Assembly: GCF_002443295.1 (NCBI RefSeq)
Contig: NZ_BAOS01000017.1
Coordinates: 62,001 to 126,000 of the forward strand
Origin: Candidatus Scalindua japonica
Lineage (GTDB): Bacteria; Planctomycetota; Brocadiia; Brocadiales; Scalinduaceae
DNA: 64,000 bases
Direction: 5' to 3'
How positions within the stretch are numbered: position 1 is the first letter of the stretch; the number at the start of each line of letters is the position of its first letter. The notes beneath the pieces are model-generated. The model ran no database searches. It saw only the letters and a list, made by a program, of their open reading frames with translations, and was not told where the DNA came from. This document shows, in pieces, positions 15,215 to 24,176 of the stretch. Position numbers and translations under genes: made by a program.

Positions 15215-17875
15215 TCATGATTTACTGCTATTATTATCCAGACCGGCAGCACGTTCCTGTCCGGTTTTGTAAACAGCAGCATAAATACTCGGATTTGTGG
15301 CAATAATTATCTCGAAATCCTTCCTGGTAAGTTCATAAAGTGCGCATGGTGTAACGGCACGGCACGTTGCTGTTCTGGTACAGCGTTCCAGAAGTGCGAT
15401 CTCACCAAAGAAATCACCTGCCATCATAGTACCCATGTCCCTCTCCTCGTCCCCATCCTCAAAGGACGTCCGGACTACGCCCCTCACTATAAAATACATG
15501 GAATCGCCTGTATCTCCCTGGCGTATTATAGCATTGCCGGCTGGAACGGTACATGAACGCAGACGCTCAGCAATTTTTGCAAAACCCTCCTTATTCACAT
15601 TCTGAAAGAATTGGACCTTATTTAGCAGTTCGTATGGACTTACTTCCAACTTACCAGTTACTCTCCCCCTTAACTGGTGGATTTCTTCCGCAAGTCTTTT
15701 AAGGATAGACTTGGCGACACTATGTGAAAGAGTTCCATTCCGCTCATGTTCCTCAATTGCTTCACGTTCAGCATGGATTAACATACGTTCCGAGAGCCGC
15801 TGTTGCATGGAACTGACAAATTCCGGAAACTGCTCTGCAATAGCATCAATCCTCTCCCTTGCAGATTCATTCCAACGATAGTAAGTTTTACATACTTCCT
15901 CTATTACCTCAGCACGGCCAGGAGTGTGCTTTATTATTTTATTCAGGCTAATAAGCACACGTATACTGGCCTGATATCGCCCCCATACCAGTTCATATTC
16001 CATGGCAGTCCGGGTGGCATGAAGCCTTTCAGAGAGGAACCTCAGGGGCAGTACACTTGTTAATAAACCATTCAAGAACCTTTCTCTTCGTTTTTCTCTC
16101 ATAAAATGGAGTGACACCTCAGGTAGAGTGCCCTGATACCTTAAGACATCTATTTGAATATCAATAGAGTATGTAAGATTGCGGTAGGCACTCTCAGTCA
16201 AGTGTTCTTTGCTGAACATCTCGTAGTAAATTGTCTTTTCTTCCGCAAAACTTCGGAAGAAAATCAGCTGAACCTCTCTCTCTTTATCCAGTTTTTCCAG
16301 CCTGAGACCTTCCAGTTCCGATTGGATATCATCCATACCGGATTTACACTTGGTAAATAAACTATCAGCAATGCTGGAGGAAAAGAGTCCTCCGATCCGT
16401 AGCTCAGGAATACGAGCCAGGGCGTGTTTCTTTGCCGAGAAGACACTTTCCAGTTGGGCCAGTCGGTCTGCAAGCGAAGGCTTATCCAACCCCAACATTG
16501 TCACAAGTTTCTTTATGCTGAGGCCCTGTACAAGGAGAGTGAAAAGTACCACGCCAGTTATTACCGCTACAAATGTCTCAGTATATTTGAACGCCCCAAG
16601 ACTCAGAAGCATGGCAATTGCTATGCCCCCACGCATACTGCCCCAGTACATGACAGTCTGATAGCGCAAATCTATTTTGAAGGTATTAGGAAGACGACAA
16701 ACAATTGGTATCAGACCGTAAACTATAACACCTCTGGCCAGTAGCATAGCAGGTATCACCCATACCAGAACAGGCAGAGATTTCACCAGTGAGGGAAGGT
16801 TTATCTGTAAACCAAGCAACAGAAAAATAAAAGCGTTGGCAAGATAGGCCAGGTACTCCCATACCTCTTCAAGCAGCTTGCGTACGGAAGGTGATATCTT
16901 GGAACGACCCCACCCTCCCATGATTATCCCTGCAGATGCTGTTGCCAGAACCCCACTGACATGAAAATAATGTTCTAAAATAAAGAATGACATATAAGCA
17001 AGTACTATTATAAGGGAAAGTTCTATCAGTGGATTGTCATCCACTTTACTCAATATAAACCCGGTAACCAGCGCAACCAACACTCCTACTGAAATTCCAC
17101 CGGCAGAGACGATAAAGAACTTAACTACTCCGGACAAAACAGATCCTGATGTAATATGCCCCGCAAAAGCCATCCCAAACAGGATATGAGCAGCGACGAT
17201 AAGAGTAACTTCACTAAACAGGCTCTCCCCCTCCATAAGGATCATCAATCTCTTTGGCGCACCTACCTGCTTCAGGAGAGCACCAACCGCAACATGATCA
17301 ATAATACTGAGGATTGCTCCTAGAAGCATGGCTGCGGGAAGTTCAATATGTGTTAATGTGGATATGAGCAAACCGATAATGGCAGTGGATAACAGCAATC
17401 CCGGAATAGCCAGTGTAGTAATCGGAAATATGTTATCACGCAGTTCACGTGTATCCATATTAAAGGCTGTTTCAAAGATAAGAGTAGGGAGGAAAACGTA
17501 TAAAAATACTTCAGGTGTAAATTTGTAACCCACAAATGACTGCAGTATATCTGGACCGTAGGGAGCTAGCTGGGCTACGGCAAATCCGGCGAAAACCAGT
17601 GCGACTGCAAATGGCACTTTAATTCGTTTTGCTGCGGCCAGGACACCAGCAGCCAGTATCATCAGGACAAGCACTGCACTGACCATAACTACAACCAGAC
17701 TGGAACCTGAAGGAGATTGGTCACTTAAACTGCTATGGTCACCACCCCATACAGTGCCGCTATAACCGGCAAATAGCAATATAAAGGTAATAATTACAAG
17801 GAAATTCAATCTCCGATACCAGCTTGAGAACAGATCAGAGGCACCGGTAATAGTATTTTTCATCTTGATAGACAT
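15215..17875 (-). CDS. Cation/proton antiporter (CPA1 type) with C-terminal cNMP-binding domain
   Basis: 886 residues. Residues about 55-460 form a polytopic CPA-type exchanger of roughly 12-13 membrane segments. FLPTLIFETAFNMD at about 128-141 is typical. The ion-binding region reads LSIIDHVAVGALLKQVG (D193) and EGESLFSE (E217 to E222), where CPA1 proteins normally have TDPVAV and ESLxND; the Asn-Asp pair is replaced by Ser-Glu. Residues about 470-740 are a long soluble helical region. A cNMP-binding domain follows, with FFGEIALLERCTRTATC at 822-838. This resembles the architecture of sperm-type NHE (exchanger plus cNMP domain) but lacks a voltage-sensor-like four-helix unit. Exchange activity regulated by a cyclic nucleotide is inference. 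A 27-bp palindrome lies 66 bp upstream. Confidence 0.85.
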   Translation of the reverse strand: MSIKMKNTITGASDLFSSWYRRLNFLVIITFILLFAGYSGTVWGGDHSSLSDQSPSGSSLVVVMVSAVLVLMILAAGVLAAAKRIKVPFAVALVFAGFAVAQLAPYGPDILQSFVGYKFTPEVFLYVFLPTLIFETAFNMDTRELRDNIFPITTLAIPGLLLSTAIIGLLISTLTHIELPAAMLLGAILSIIDHVAVGALLKQVGAPKRLMILMEGESLFSEVTLIVAAHILFGMAFAGHITSGSVLSGVVKFFIVSAGGISVGVLVALVTGFILSKVDDNPLIELSLIIVLAYMSFFILEHYFHVSGVLATASAGIIMGGWGRSKISPSVRKLLEEVWEYLAYLANAFIFLLLGLQINLPSLVKSLPVLVWVIPAMLLARGVIVYGLIPIVCRLPNTFKIDLRYQTVMYWGSMRGGIAIAMLLSLGAFKYTETFVAVITGVVLFTLLVQGLSIKKLVTMLGLDKPSLADRLAQLESVFSAKKHALARIPELRIGGLFSSSIADSLFTKCKSGMDDIQSELEGLRLEKLDKEREVQLIFFRSFAEEKTIYYEMFSKEHLTESAYRNLTYSIDIQIDVLRYQGTLPEVSLHFMREKRRERFLNGLLTSVLPLRFLSERLHATRTAMEYELVWGRYQASIRVLISLNKIIKHTPGRAEVIEEVCKTYYRWNESARERIDAIAEQFPEFVSSMQQRLSERMLIHAEREAIEEHERNGTLSHSVAKSILKRLAEEIHQLRGRVTGKLEVSPYELLNKVQFFQNVNKEGFAKIAERLRSCTVPAGNAIIRQGDTGDSMYFIVRGVVRTSFEDGDEERDMGTMMAGDFFGEIALLERCTRTATCRAVTPCALYELTRKDFEIIIATNPSIYAAVYKTGQERAAGLDNNSSKS

Positions 17876-17941
17876 CGTTTTGTTGATCTTTCAGACAGGA
17901 CAGTTAAATCATCAGGTAACAATAACATGCCTCCGGTAATA

Positions 17942-17968
17942 GCTTAAATTGCTTTAAGCAATTTAAGC
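17942..17968. repeat. 27-bp perfect palindrome upstream of the antiporter
   Basis: Two 13-bp arms (GCTTAAATTGCTT and its complement) flank a single central T. It is AT-rich and not followed by a T-run, so it looks more like an operator or recombination/replication-type dyad than a terminator. The antiporter starts at 17875 on the opposite side, 66 bp away. Confidence 0.8.
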
Positions 17969-18212
17969 TTATAACTACCGCCCGGTTCAAGGTATTATAA
18001 ATGAGAGGGGGTGTTTTGCAATATAAAAGACTATTAACCGGGAAGAACACAATGCAGGATATTGTGAATTAAGAACAATAATAGGCTTATTACAGGTAAT
18101 AAATAACCAGAAACAACTAACACACTATCAAAACCACAGGTTAAACATTTGGTAAAAAAGTGGAAGACAAAGCAGGAATGCCAGATAAAAACTTAATCAT
18201 TCTGAAAGGCGT

Positions 18213-18323
18213 ATGTTAGACATAATTGGTGAAAAACCGGAAATGAATATAACTGAATTTGCTATCAGGGCAGGCGTAACCAAGAGGATGATTTCACAGG
18301 ACAAATCAAAGCTTGAAAAATAA
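18213..18323 (+). pseudogene. Fragment of a MarR-like winged-helix protein
   Basis: A 36-codon open frame reads MLDIIGEKPEMNITEFAIRA, then GVTKRMISQDKSKLEK. This looks like the recognition-helix portion of a MarR-type repressor, cut off before the wing. There is no C-terminal part. The surrounding 17876-18387 otherwise contains only the palindrome at 17942 and a small dyad at 18361-18379 (GTCTTTTG-CAA-CAAAAGAC). Confidence 0.45.
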
Positions 18324-18387
18324 ATGAAAACAGCTTGGCCTGGCTTTTTCAGGCAGTTCAGTCTTTTGCAACAAAAGACAAAGCTTA

Positions 18388-19245
18388 TTATATTTTGCCT
18401 ACTTCAGATTCGGAAATCCAGCCTGTTTTGAACTCAACCTCTTTCTTGCCTTCATCATCATGGACATCTTCAACGTCTACAAAGACAAAGACTTTGTACC
18501 ACTTATCTCTCTTCTCTTCTATCCTTACCTCAGCGCCTTCATGCACCTTAAACCGGGGTTCATACTCTTCGCCCGGACCGTATCTTATCTTGCTCTCATC
18601 CGCAATCACCACTCCCATCTCAACGGAGTTTTGATATGCCTTTATGCCCAGAGATATGACCAGCACAAGAAAACAGGAAGCGAAGATAAGGATAATTTTT
18701 CTGATCCATTGTAACCGTAGAAAGATGATAGAGAGTATGGATGCAATAAGTGCCAGATAGATATAAATTGTTATGAATGTAATCTCACTCAGATTCAGGT
18801 AGAAATACCAGAAGAACGAAACTTTAAGGATCTCCGGCGCCTCTCCAATTGTCTCTCTATCTACAAAATCACGTTTTAACAGGCTTATGTTTGCCTTTAT
18901 GTCAGCATCTCTTGGAAGCAGTTCCTCTGCCCTGCGGTAATATATGATCGCCTTCCCCGGCATACCAAGCCGGTAATAGGCGTTTCCCAGGTTGTAGTAT
19001 AACTGTCCGTTTACAAACCCGGATTCCAGCAGTTGTTCATAAAGAGTGACAGCTCGTTCAAATGCCCCGGCAGCATCTTCTTTTTTCTTTTCAGCCATCG
19101 CCTTCTGCCCGGACCCGTATTCCTTATTTGCTTTGAAAAAAGTATCGGAGGCGTTATCACGAGCAAAAGCATCAGCTAAGCAACTACCCACAAAGATAAA
19201 TACAAAACTGAAAAGAAAAATGATCGGTATGTTTTTTGGTCTCAT
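18388..19245 (-). CDS. batE: BatE-like TPR and SH3-domain protein
   Basis: 285 residues. An N-terminal hydrophobic signal (IPIIFLFSFVFIFVGSCLADA) is followed by TPR units from about residue 30 to 115 (NGQLYYNLGNAYYRLGMPGK, then IIYYRRAEELLPRDADIK). Two membrane segments follow at about 140-200, and a bacterial SH3 domain closes the protein (VVIADESKIRYGPGEEYEPR). TPR plus SH3 at the end of a vWA operon is the BatE arrangement. The Bat system was linked to aerotolerance in Bacteroides and to cell-envelope stress elsewhere. Its start overlaps the batD stop by 4 bp, so the two are translationally coupled. It is the last gene of the operon. Confidence 0.82.
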   Translation of the reverse strand: MRPKNIPIIFLFSFVFIFVGSCLADAFARDNASDTFFKANKEYGSGQKAMAEKKKEDAAGAFERAVTLYEQLLESGFVNGQLYYNLGNAYYRLGMPGKAIIYYRRAEELLPRDADIKANISLLKRDFVDRETIGEAPEILKVSFFWYFYLNLSEITFITIYIYLALIASILSIIFLRLQWIRKIILIFASCFLVLVISLGIKAYQNSVEMGVVIADESKIRYGPGEEYEPRFKVHEGAEVRIEEKRDKWYKVFVFVDVEDVHDDEGKKEVEFKTGWISESEVGKI

Positions 19246-21080
19246 AATTGTTTTTCCAATTGCACTATAACTTTTTCCGCAGTTTCGAGCGTAGATTCCA
19301 TCTGCTCCCTGGACAACTGGCCGGAAGAGAATCTGCCGTAATCGCAGGACTCAAGACACTGCCTGAGTCCTTTTATTACTTCATTCGATACACCACGTTT
19401 CTCCAGTATATCATAAATATTATCTGACGTAACAGATGCCGAAGTTACATTTAATTTGTCCGCTATATGTTTGAGGATAGTCCCGGCCAGTGTAGCGTAA
19501 AACTCGGGTGGATTATCAAGCTGTAAAAGTCCACGCGCATTTGAAAGGTGCTTCTGTGCATGAGCCATAGCGTGTTTCTTCCTTGCATAGCCTACATCAT
19601 TACTCAGCAACGCTCTCTGTCTCTGCACATAAACACATGCTACCACAATAAGAATTGGTATTAAAAAAATAATGGACAGCAAGACTGGTCTCTTATATAT
19701 AGCAACACCTTGATTCTTAAATGAGTATAAATCAGTCATCAGGGGCAGTATATCTTTGGTCAATATTTTAACCTTTCCCTTCGCTAACCCGGCACTCTCA
19801 AGTGACAAGCGAATGGGGGTTTCAATATCCGAATGTTCAATCTCAATAGGGACCGGCTCATGGGTTAGTGTTTTATATGTCTCAATATCCGGATCAAAGT
19901 AACTGAATGATATCCCGGGTATAAAGTCAACATCTTCACTTTGCGGTTCAATTACCTTATGAAAAAGTTTCTCCCCCCTTATACCGTCTCCTCTGTCCGT
20001 TATTGTCACCTTGGTTTCGTAATCATAATCTTTAAAGTTATTCATACCATCAGGTGCAAGTAACGGCTCACCTATTGTCTGAATATTTCCCTCTCCTCGA
20101 ATATTTATCGATAATGTTATCGGATCGCCAATTTTTACTTTTGCAGGTTTCGCCAGAACGTCCATTGTATACTTTCCAACCGCACCGGCAAAATCTTCAG
20201 GTTTATCAACTTCCGGAAGCTGTTTTATTAACAGTTTGACTGGTTCCGTGCTCCTTTCAACAGGATATCTCCGTCCACCTCCGCCCATAAATTCTTCAAA
20301 CATGGAACCTCTATTTCTTTGTTGCCTGATAATTATATTGCATTTAAATTTTGCTGGAGGTATCTCTATTTTGCCGGAAACCAGAGGGAAAAGTGCGGTT
20401 CGAAGTTCTATTACATTATACAGTATTCCATCACGCACTTCCTCATAGCGCCTCTCGTCTCCAAGCTTTTCAGCGAGGAAGCTCTTGGTTGAGGCAGCGA
20501 CATAATCAAGATCATCTATAGGTAATCCTTTCTGGAAGTATAGTTTAAAGGATTGTATAATTTCTTCATAAATATAGGCTTCTGCTTTATCCGTCACAAG
20601 CTCAACAAACACCATCTTATTTATATCTACCCGTTTTCCGCTTCTATCGGTTCCTTCGTCTATAGTGCTTTCAAAAGGTGTTCTTTCTACAACCTCAATA
20701 TTGATCGAGTTTGATGTGTATCTCTTTCCCTTATACTTTAAAGTTACCGGGCCTATCTCAAATTTGCCATTTTCTGATGGACTGAATCCATACATAAATC
20801 CGCGAAAAACTTTTACAACATTGTTTATTATCGTTGTTTGTGTCGACACACTCGGCCCATACATCAGAGAAAAACTTTCAGGTACGGATAGTTCCGGAAT
20901 ATCCGTATCAAAAGCACCCTCTACACCGACAGTAAGACGTATATGGTTGCCTATTTCAACCCTGTTCTTGTCCACGCTTATTACGACATTTATTTCCTTA
21001 TTAACTTTCTTTGCATAAGCAGTAGAAATTATACTAAGCATGAACACAAAAATTATTATTGAAAAAACTTTTCTCATCAT
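19242..21080 (-). CDS. batD: BatD-like protein (oxygen tolerance domain)
   Basis: 612 residues. A signal peptide (MRKVFSIIIFVFMLSIISTAYA) is followed by a long beta-rich region of Ig-like modules. Examples are NVVISVDKNRVEIGNHIRLT and GFMYGFSPSENGKFEIGPVT, and the set continues with YTMDVLAKPAKVKIGDPITL. A membrane segment follows at about 465-485 (PVLLSIIFLIPILIVVACVYV) and then a helical cytoplasmic domain. This is the BatD architecture: a large periplasmic part anchored near the C-terminus. It lies 3 bp after batC and overlaps batE by 4 bp. BatD probably scaffolds the vWA proteins BatA and BatB, by analogy. Confidence 0.85.
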   Translation of the reverse strand: MMRKVFSIIIFVFMLSIISTAYAKKVNKEINVVISVDKNRVEIGNHIRLTVGVEGAFDTDIPELSVPESFSLMYGPSVSTQTTIINNVVKVFRGFMYGFSPSENGKFEIGPVTLKYKGKRYTSNSINIEVVERTPFESTIDEGTDRSGKRVDINKMVFVELVTDKAEAYIYEEIIQSFKLYFQKGLPIDDLDYVAASTKSFLAEKLGDERRYEEVRDGILYNVIELRTALFPLVSGKIEIPPAKFKCNIIIRQQRNRGSMFEEFMGGGGRRYPVERSTEPVKLLIKQLPEVDKPEDFAGAVGKYTMDVLAKPAKVKIGDPITLSINIRGEGNIQTIGEPLLAPDGMNNFKDYDYETKVTITDRGDGIRGEKLFHKVIEPQSEDVDFIPGISFSYFDPDIETYKTLTHEPVPIEIEHSDIETPIRLSLESAGLAKGKVKILTKDILPLMTDLYSFKNQGVAIYKRPVLLSIIFLIPILIVVACVYVQRQRALLSNDVGYARKKHAMAHAQKHLSNARGLLQLDNPPEFYATLAGTILKHIADKLNVTSASVTSDNIYDILEKRGVSNEVIKGLRQCLESCDYGRFSSGQLSREQMESTLETAEKVIVQLEKQL

Positions 21081-21083
21081 ATT

Positions 21084-21953
21084 TTACCAGTTTTTCTCTG
21101 TTTCATATTGTGAAGACTCTGTCTCTTTTTCCTTCATTTCCCGTGCGGATTCCTCAGCCTGCCTCAGAGCTTCAAGAATTCTTTCCGCCTCTTCCTTCGT
21201 CATCTCTTTTTTCTCTTGAGACTGAGGTTGAGGTTGGGATTGAGGCTCTTTTTTTTCTTCTTCCGGTGGTTGCTCTTTTTGTTGTCCACTCTGATTTTCT
21301 TTATTCTCCTTTTCCTCGTCCTGTTTCTGCTTTTGTTGGTCCTTCTTCTGCTCCTGATCTTCAGGATCTTTCTCCTCGGGAGGCTGATCACCCTGTTTCT
21401 GCTCTTCCTGATTATCTTCTTCTTCCTGCTCCTGTTTTTCCTGCTCTTCCTGTTCCTGTCTCTCCTGTTGCTCCTGCTTCATCTCTTCTATTTTTTTCTG
21501 CACAAATTCATAATTATATTTAGAATCTTCACGAATCTCTTTTATCTCCACGTCCTGCTTGTCAGCTTTATTCTCAGTTAACTCAATTGCCTTTTTATAA
21601 AAGTCCAGGGACTCGTTAAGCTTACCCTGCTTAAAGAGAGTGTTACCCATATTATAATTGGCTTTTGCCTTTAAGATTTTATTGTTTGAACGTAAAGCGT
21701 TTTTATAGGCTTTTTCTGCTTCAGGAAGTTTGCCTTCCTGATAATGTGTATTTGCAATATTAAACTCCAGTGAACCCGACTTCGGACGATGTAACTGTGC
21801 ATCGGCAAACTTGCTTATCGCCTCGTCATACGCCTTATCATTATAGAGCCGTATCCCCTCTTCGTTTTTATCTGAAGCGGGGTCTATCCAACCTACAAGC
21901 ATTGTAAAAGACAACAATGCTATAAAAATCTGTTTTATACTTGAATTATTCAT
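21084..21953 (-). CDS. batC: BatC-like TPR protein with low-complexity tail
   Basis: 289 residues. A hydrophobic N-terminus (IKQIFIALLSFTMLVGWIDP) is followed by about three TPR motifs at residues 30-125 (GSLEFNIANTHYQEGKLPEA, ILKAKANYNMGNTLFKQGKL). A Glu/Gln/Lys-rich tail of about 110 residues follows. The composition of this tail produces long spurious frames on the opposite strand. TPR plus a charged tail between BatB and BatD is the usual BatC form. It starts 94 bp after batB and is followed after 3 bp by batD. Confidence 0.82.
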   Translation of the reverse strand: MNNSSIKQIFIALLSFTMLVGWIDPASDKNEEGIRLYNDKAYDEAISKFADAQLHRPKSGSLEFNIANTHYQEGKLPEAEKAYKNALRSNNKILKAKANYNMGNTLFKQGKLNESLDFYKKAIELTENKADKQDVEIKEIREDSKYNYEFVQKKIEEMKQEQQERQEQEEQEKQEQEEEDNQEEQKQGDQPPEEKDPEDQEQKKDQQKQKQDEEKENKENQSGQQKEQPPEEEKKEPQSQPQPQSQEKKEMTKEEAERILEALRQAEESAREMKEKETESSQYETEKNW

Positions 21954-22047
21954 ATATTCTATAATCTATTTCTACCGAACGTATCTTAAAGATATCAGGA
22001 AAGATACCATCTCAATCGTAAATCTAAAATTCCAGATCGTAATTCTC

Positions 22048-23076
22048 TTAACCCCCTCTATCAAGTGAAGTTTTACGCGCCCTGGTCCGTTCTCCGATCA
22101 ATGATTCTAATGTAATAAGGATGAGAGCTATTAACAGTGGAATTTGGAATCGATTCTCATATAACTTTACCTTTCTCCCACCTAACTGTTTCTCCTCCAT
22201 ATTGGCAATTATATTTGTGTAAATATTTGCCAGGCCCCATTGTGTTCCGTATGCGGGCGTATACGCGCCTCCTGTTTCAAGGGCTATCTTATTCAAAAGC
22301 ACTTCGTCGAGATGTGTTTTGACAACCTGCCCTTCTCTGTCTTTCAGTAATGTCTTATTACCTTTACCATCTTTCAGCTTAATATACGCACCCTCTTTTT
22401 TACCAACTCCAACCGTGTAAATAATTATACCCTGTTCCTTCGCCTCTTTTGCCATTTCCATAGCATTTCCCTGATGGTCTTCTCCGTCGGTAATAAGTAC
22501 GATTGCTTTGTGCTTTTTCAACTTACTGCTGAACGCTGACATACTCTTTTTTATCGCCTCACCGAATGATGTACCGCCAACGGGAATCAGGTTGGTATTA
22601 AGATCATCGAGAAAGAGATTGAACGCACCGTAATCAAGAGTTAACGGACACTGAAGAAACGCAGTCCCTGCAAACGCGACTAAACCAATCCTGTCACCGT
22701 CAACTATATTTATCAGGTCGTTGATCTCTCTCTTGGCCGCCTGCAATCTATTTGGCTTTATGTCATCTGCCAGCATACTGCGGGATGTATCTACGGCAAC
22801 TACAATATCAATCCCCCTTCTCTCCACATCTTCCCAATGGTATCCCCATTTTGGCTGCACCAGAGAAAATATAATGAAGAGTAACGCCATAACAACTAAG
22901 ACCGCCTTTATCTTCTGCTTTCTTCTGCTTACAGACTCTACAATGCGATCCATCAATTCTGCCTTGACAAATTTCTTTATTGCGTTCTGCCTGTTTTTGT
23001 AAAATATAAAATAAGCAAACGCCATAATAAAGACAATCGGTAGCAGGTAAAGATAATTAATATTTTCGTATTTCAT
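22048..23076 (-). CDS. batB: BatB-like von Willebrand factor A membrane protein
   Basis: 342 residues. N-terminal membrane segments (LYLLPIVFIMAFAYFIFY and VLVVMALLFIIFSLV) precede a vWA domain at about 88-285. Its MIDAS metal site is DTSRS at 96-100, and the second acidic motif is VLITDGEDHQGN. A C-terminal membrane helix (FQIPLLIALILITLESLIG) closes the protein. Two anchors with a vWA domain between them is the BatA/BatB plan. It starts 6 bp after the batA stop and is clearly co-transcribed. The pairing with BatA suggests that the two act together as metal-dependent adhesion or assembly modules. Confidence 0.88.
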   Translation of the reverse strand: MKYENINYLYLLPIVFIMAFAYFIFYKNRQNAIKKFVKAELMDRIVESVSRRKQKIKAVLVVMALLFIIFSLVQPKWGYHWEDVERRGIDIVVAVDTSRSMLADDIKPNRLQAAKREINDLINIVDGDRIGLVAFAGTAFLQCPLTLDYGAFNLFLDDLNTNLIPVGGTSFGEAIKKSMSAFSSKLKKHKAIVLITDGEDHQGNAMEMAKEAKEQGIIIYTVGVGKKEGAYIKLKDGKGNKTLLKDREGQVVKTHLDEVLLNKIALETGGAYTPAYGTQWGLANIYTNIIANMEEKQLGGRKVKLYENRFQIPLLIALILITLESLIGERTRARKTSLDRGG

Positions 23077-23082
23077 AGGTTA

Positions 23083-24084
23083 TCAGGGTATCCTCCTGAA
23101 TTTTGTATTTGCGAGCACTACCTCAAAGAGAAATATCCCTAATGCCGGAATGAGCAAATACATAAAGAGTTCGCTAAACTCAGTGTATTTAGCCTCCTCC
23201 ATTTTAGTCTTCTCCAGGTTGTCAATCTGTTTATAAACTTCTTTCAGAGAAGCAGTATCCGTTGCCCTGAAGTACTTTCCACCGGTAATCTTTGCTATTT
23301 CCGTTAAACCCTCATCATCAATATCAATCTGTATGGACCTGTACGTCTTCAATCCAAAAAGGTTTTTGGAAGGATAAGGTGCAAGCCCTTTTGTACCAGC
23401 CCCGACCGTGTATATCTTCATACCAAATGTTTTTGCCAATTCTGCAGCAGTTAACGGATCGATCCCACCGGCATTGTTACGTCCGTCAGTCAGAAGAATC
23501 ACCACTTTACTTTTTGCTTTGGAAGATTTAAGCCTGCTTACACAAACACCTATGGCAGAACCAATAGCGGTGCCATCCTCAACCATTCCAATCTCTACTT
23601 TTTCAAGAAACTGTAGCAGTACGTCATAATCAAGTGTTAGCGGACATTGTGTATAGGACGCTCCGCCAAAAACCACCATTCCTATTCGATCATTTTCACG
23701 CCATTCTATAAAGTCTTTTACCACCTCTTTAGCAACATAAAGACGGTTTCTTCTTTTATTATCTAAATTAAAATCTTCCGCCAGCATACTGCCTGAAACA
23801 TCTAGCGCCAGAATTATGTCGATACCCTCTGTAGTAACCTTTGAATGTGCTTTTCCTGATTGCGGTCTTGCAAGGGCGACCACCAGCAAAATAATTATCA
23901 AGACCCTCAATCCGATCAGAATATGTCTATATTTTATGGAACGTCCCTGTTCTATCCTGTGAAAAGAGTTGAGAGATGGAAACCTCAGATTCCCATTATC
24001 TTTTCTGAAAATATAATTAGCAAGTATAAGCGGAACAAGAATAATGATTAAACATAGAATTAATGGATCTTTTAATATCAGCAT
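23083..24084 (-). CDS. batA: BatA-like von Willebrand factor A membrane protein
   Basis: 333 residues. A first membrane segment (PLILCLIIILVPLILANYIF) and a second (ILIGLRVLIIILLVVALARP) precede the vWA domain. The MIDAS is intact (DVSGSM at 95-100), followed by NDRIGMVVFGGASYTQCPLT and VVILLTDGRNNAGG. A C-terminal helix (LFMYLLIPALGIFLFEVVLA) anchors the end. It lies 92 bp after the BatD-like gene and 6 bp before batB. The family usually works with a MoxR ATPase, which is not encoded in this window. Confidence 0.9.
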   Translation of the reverse strand: MLILKDPLILCLIIILVPLILANYIFRKDNGNLRFPSLNSFHRIEQGRSIKYRHILIGLRVLIIILLVVALARPQSGKAHSKVTTEGIDIILALDVSGSMLAEDFNLDNKRRNRLYVAKEVVKDFIEWRENDRIGMVVFGGASYTQCPLTLDYDVLLQFLEKVEIGMVEDGTAIGSAIGVCVSRLKSSKAKSKVVILLTDGRNNAGGIDPLTAAELAKTFGMKIYTVGAGTKGLAPYPSKNLFGLKTYRSIQIDIDDEGLTEIAKITGGKYFRATDTASLKEVYKQIDNLEKTKMEEAKYTEFSELFMYLLIPALGIFLFEVVLANTKFRRIP

Positions 24085-24176
24085 TTTATATTATTATTAC
24101 GTAGGGTTCGTTTCCCAGACGAACCATCCTTTTTATAAGGGCTATTCAGGGAGTACCCCTACATTCATTTTATTAA

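Noticed and set aside
21216-21581. Long Leu/Phe-rich open frames opposite batC
   Set aside because: They are the antisense of the Glu/Gln/Lys-rich tail of BatC; composition alone keeps them open.
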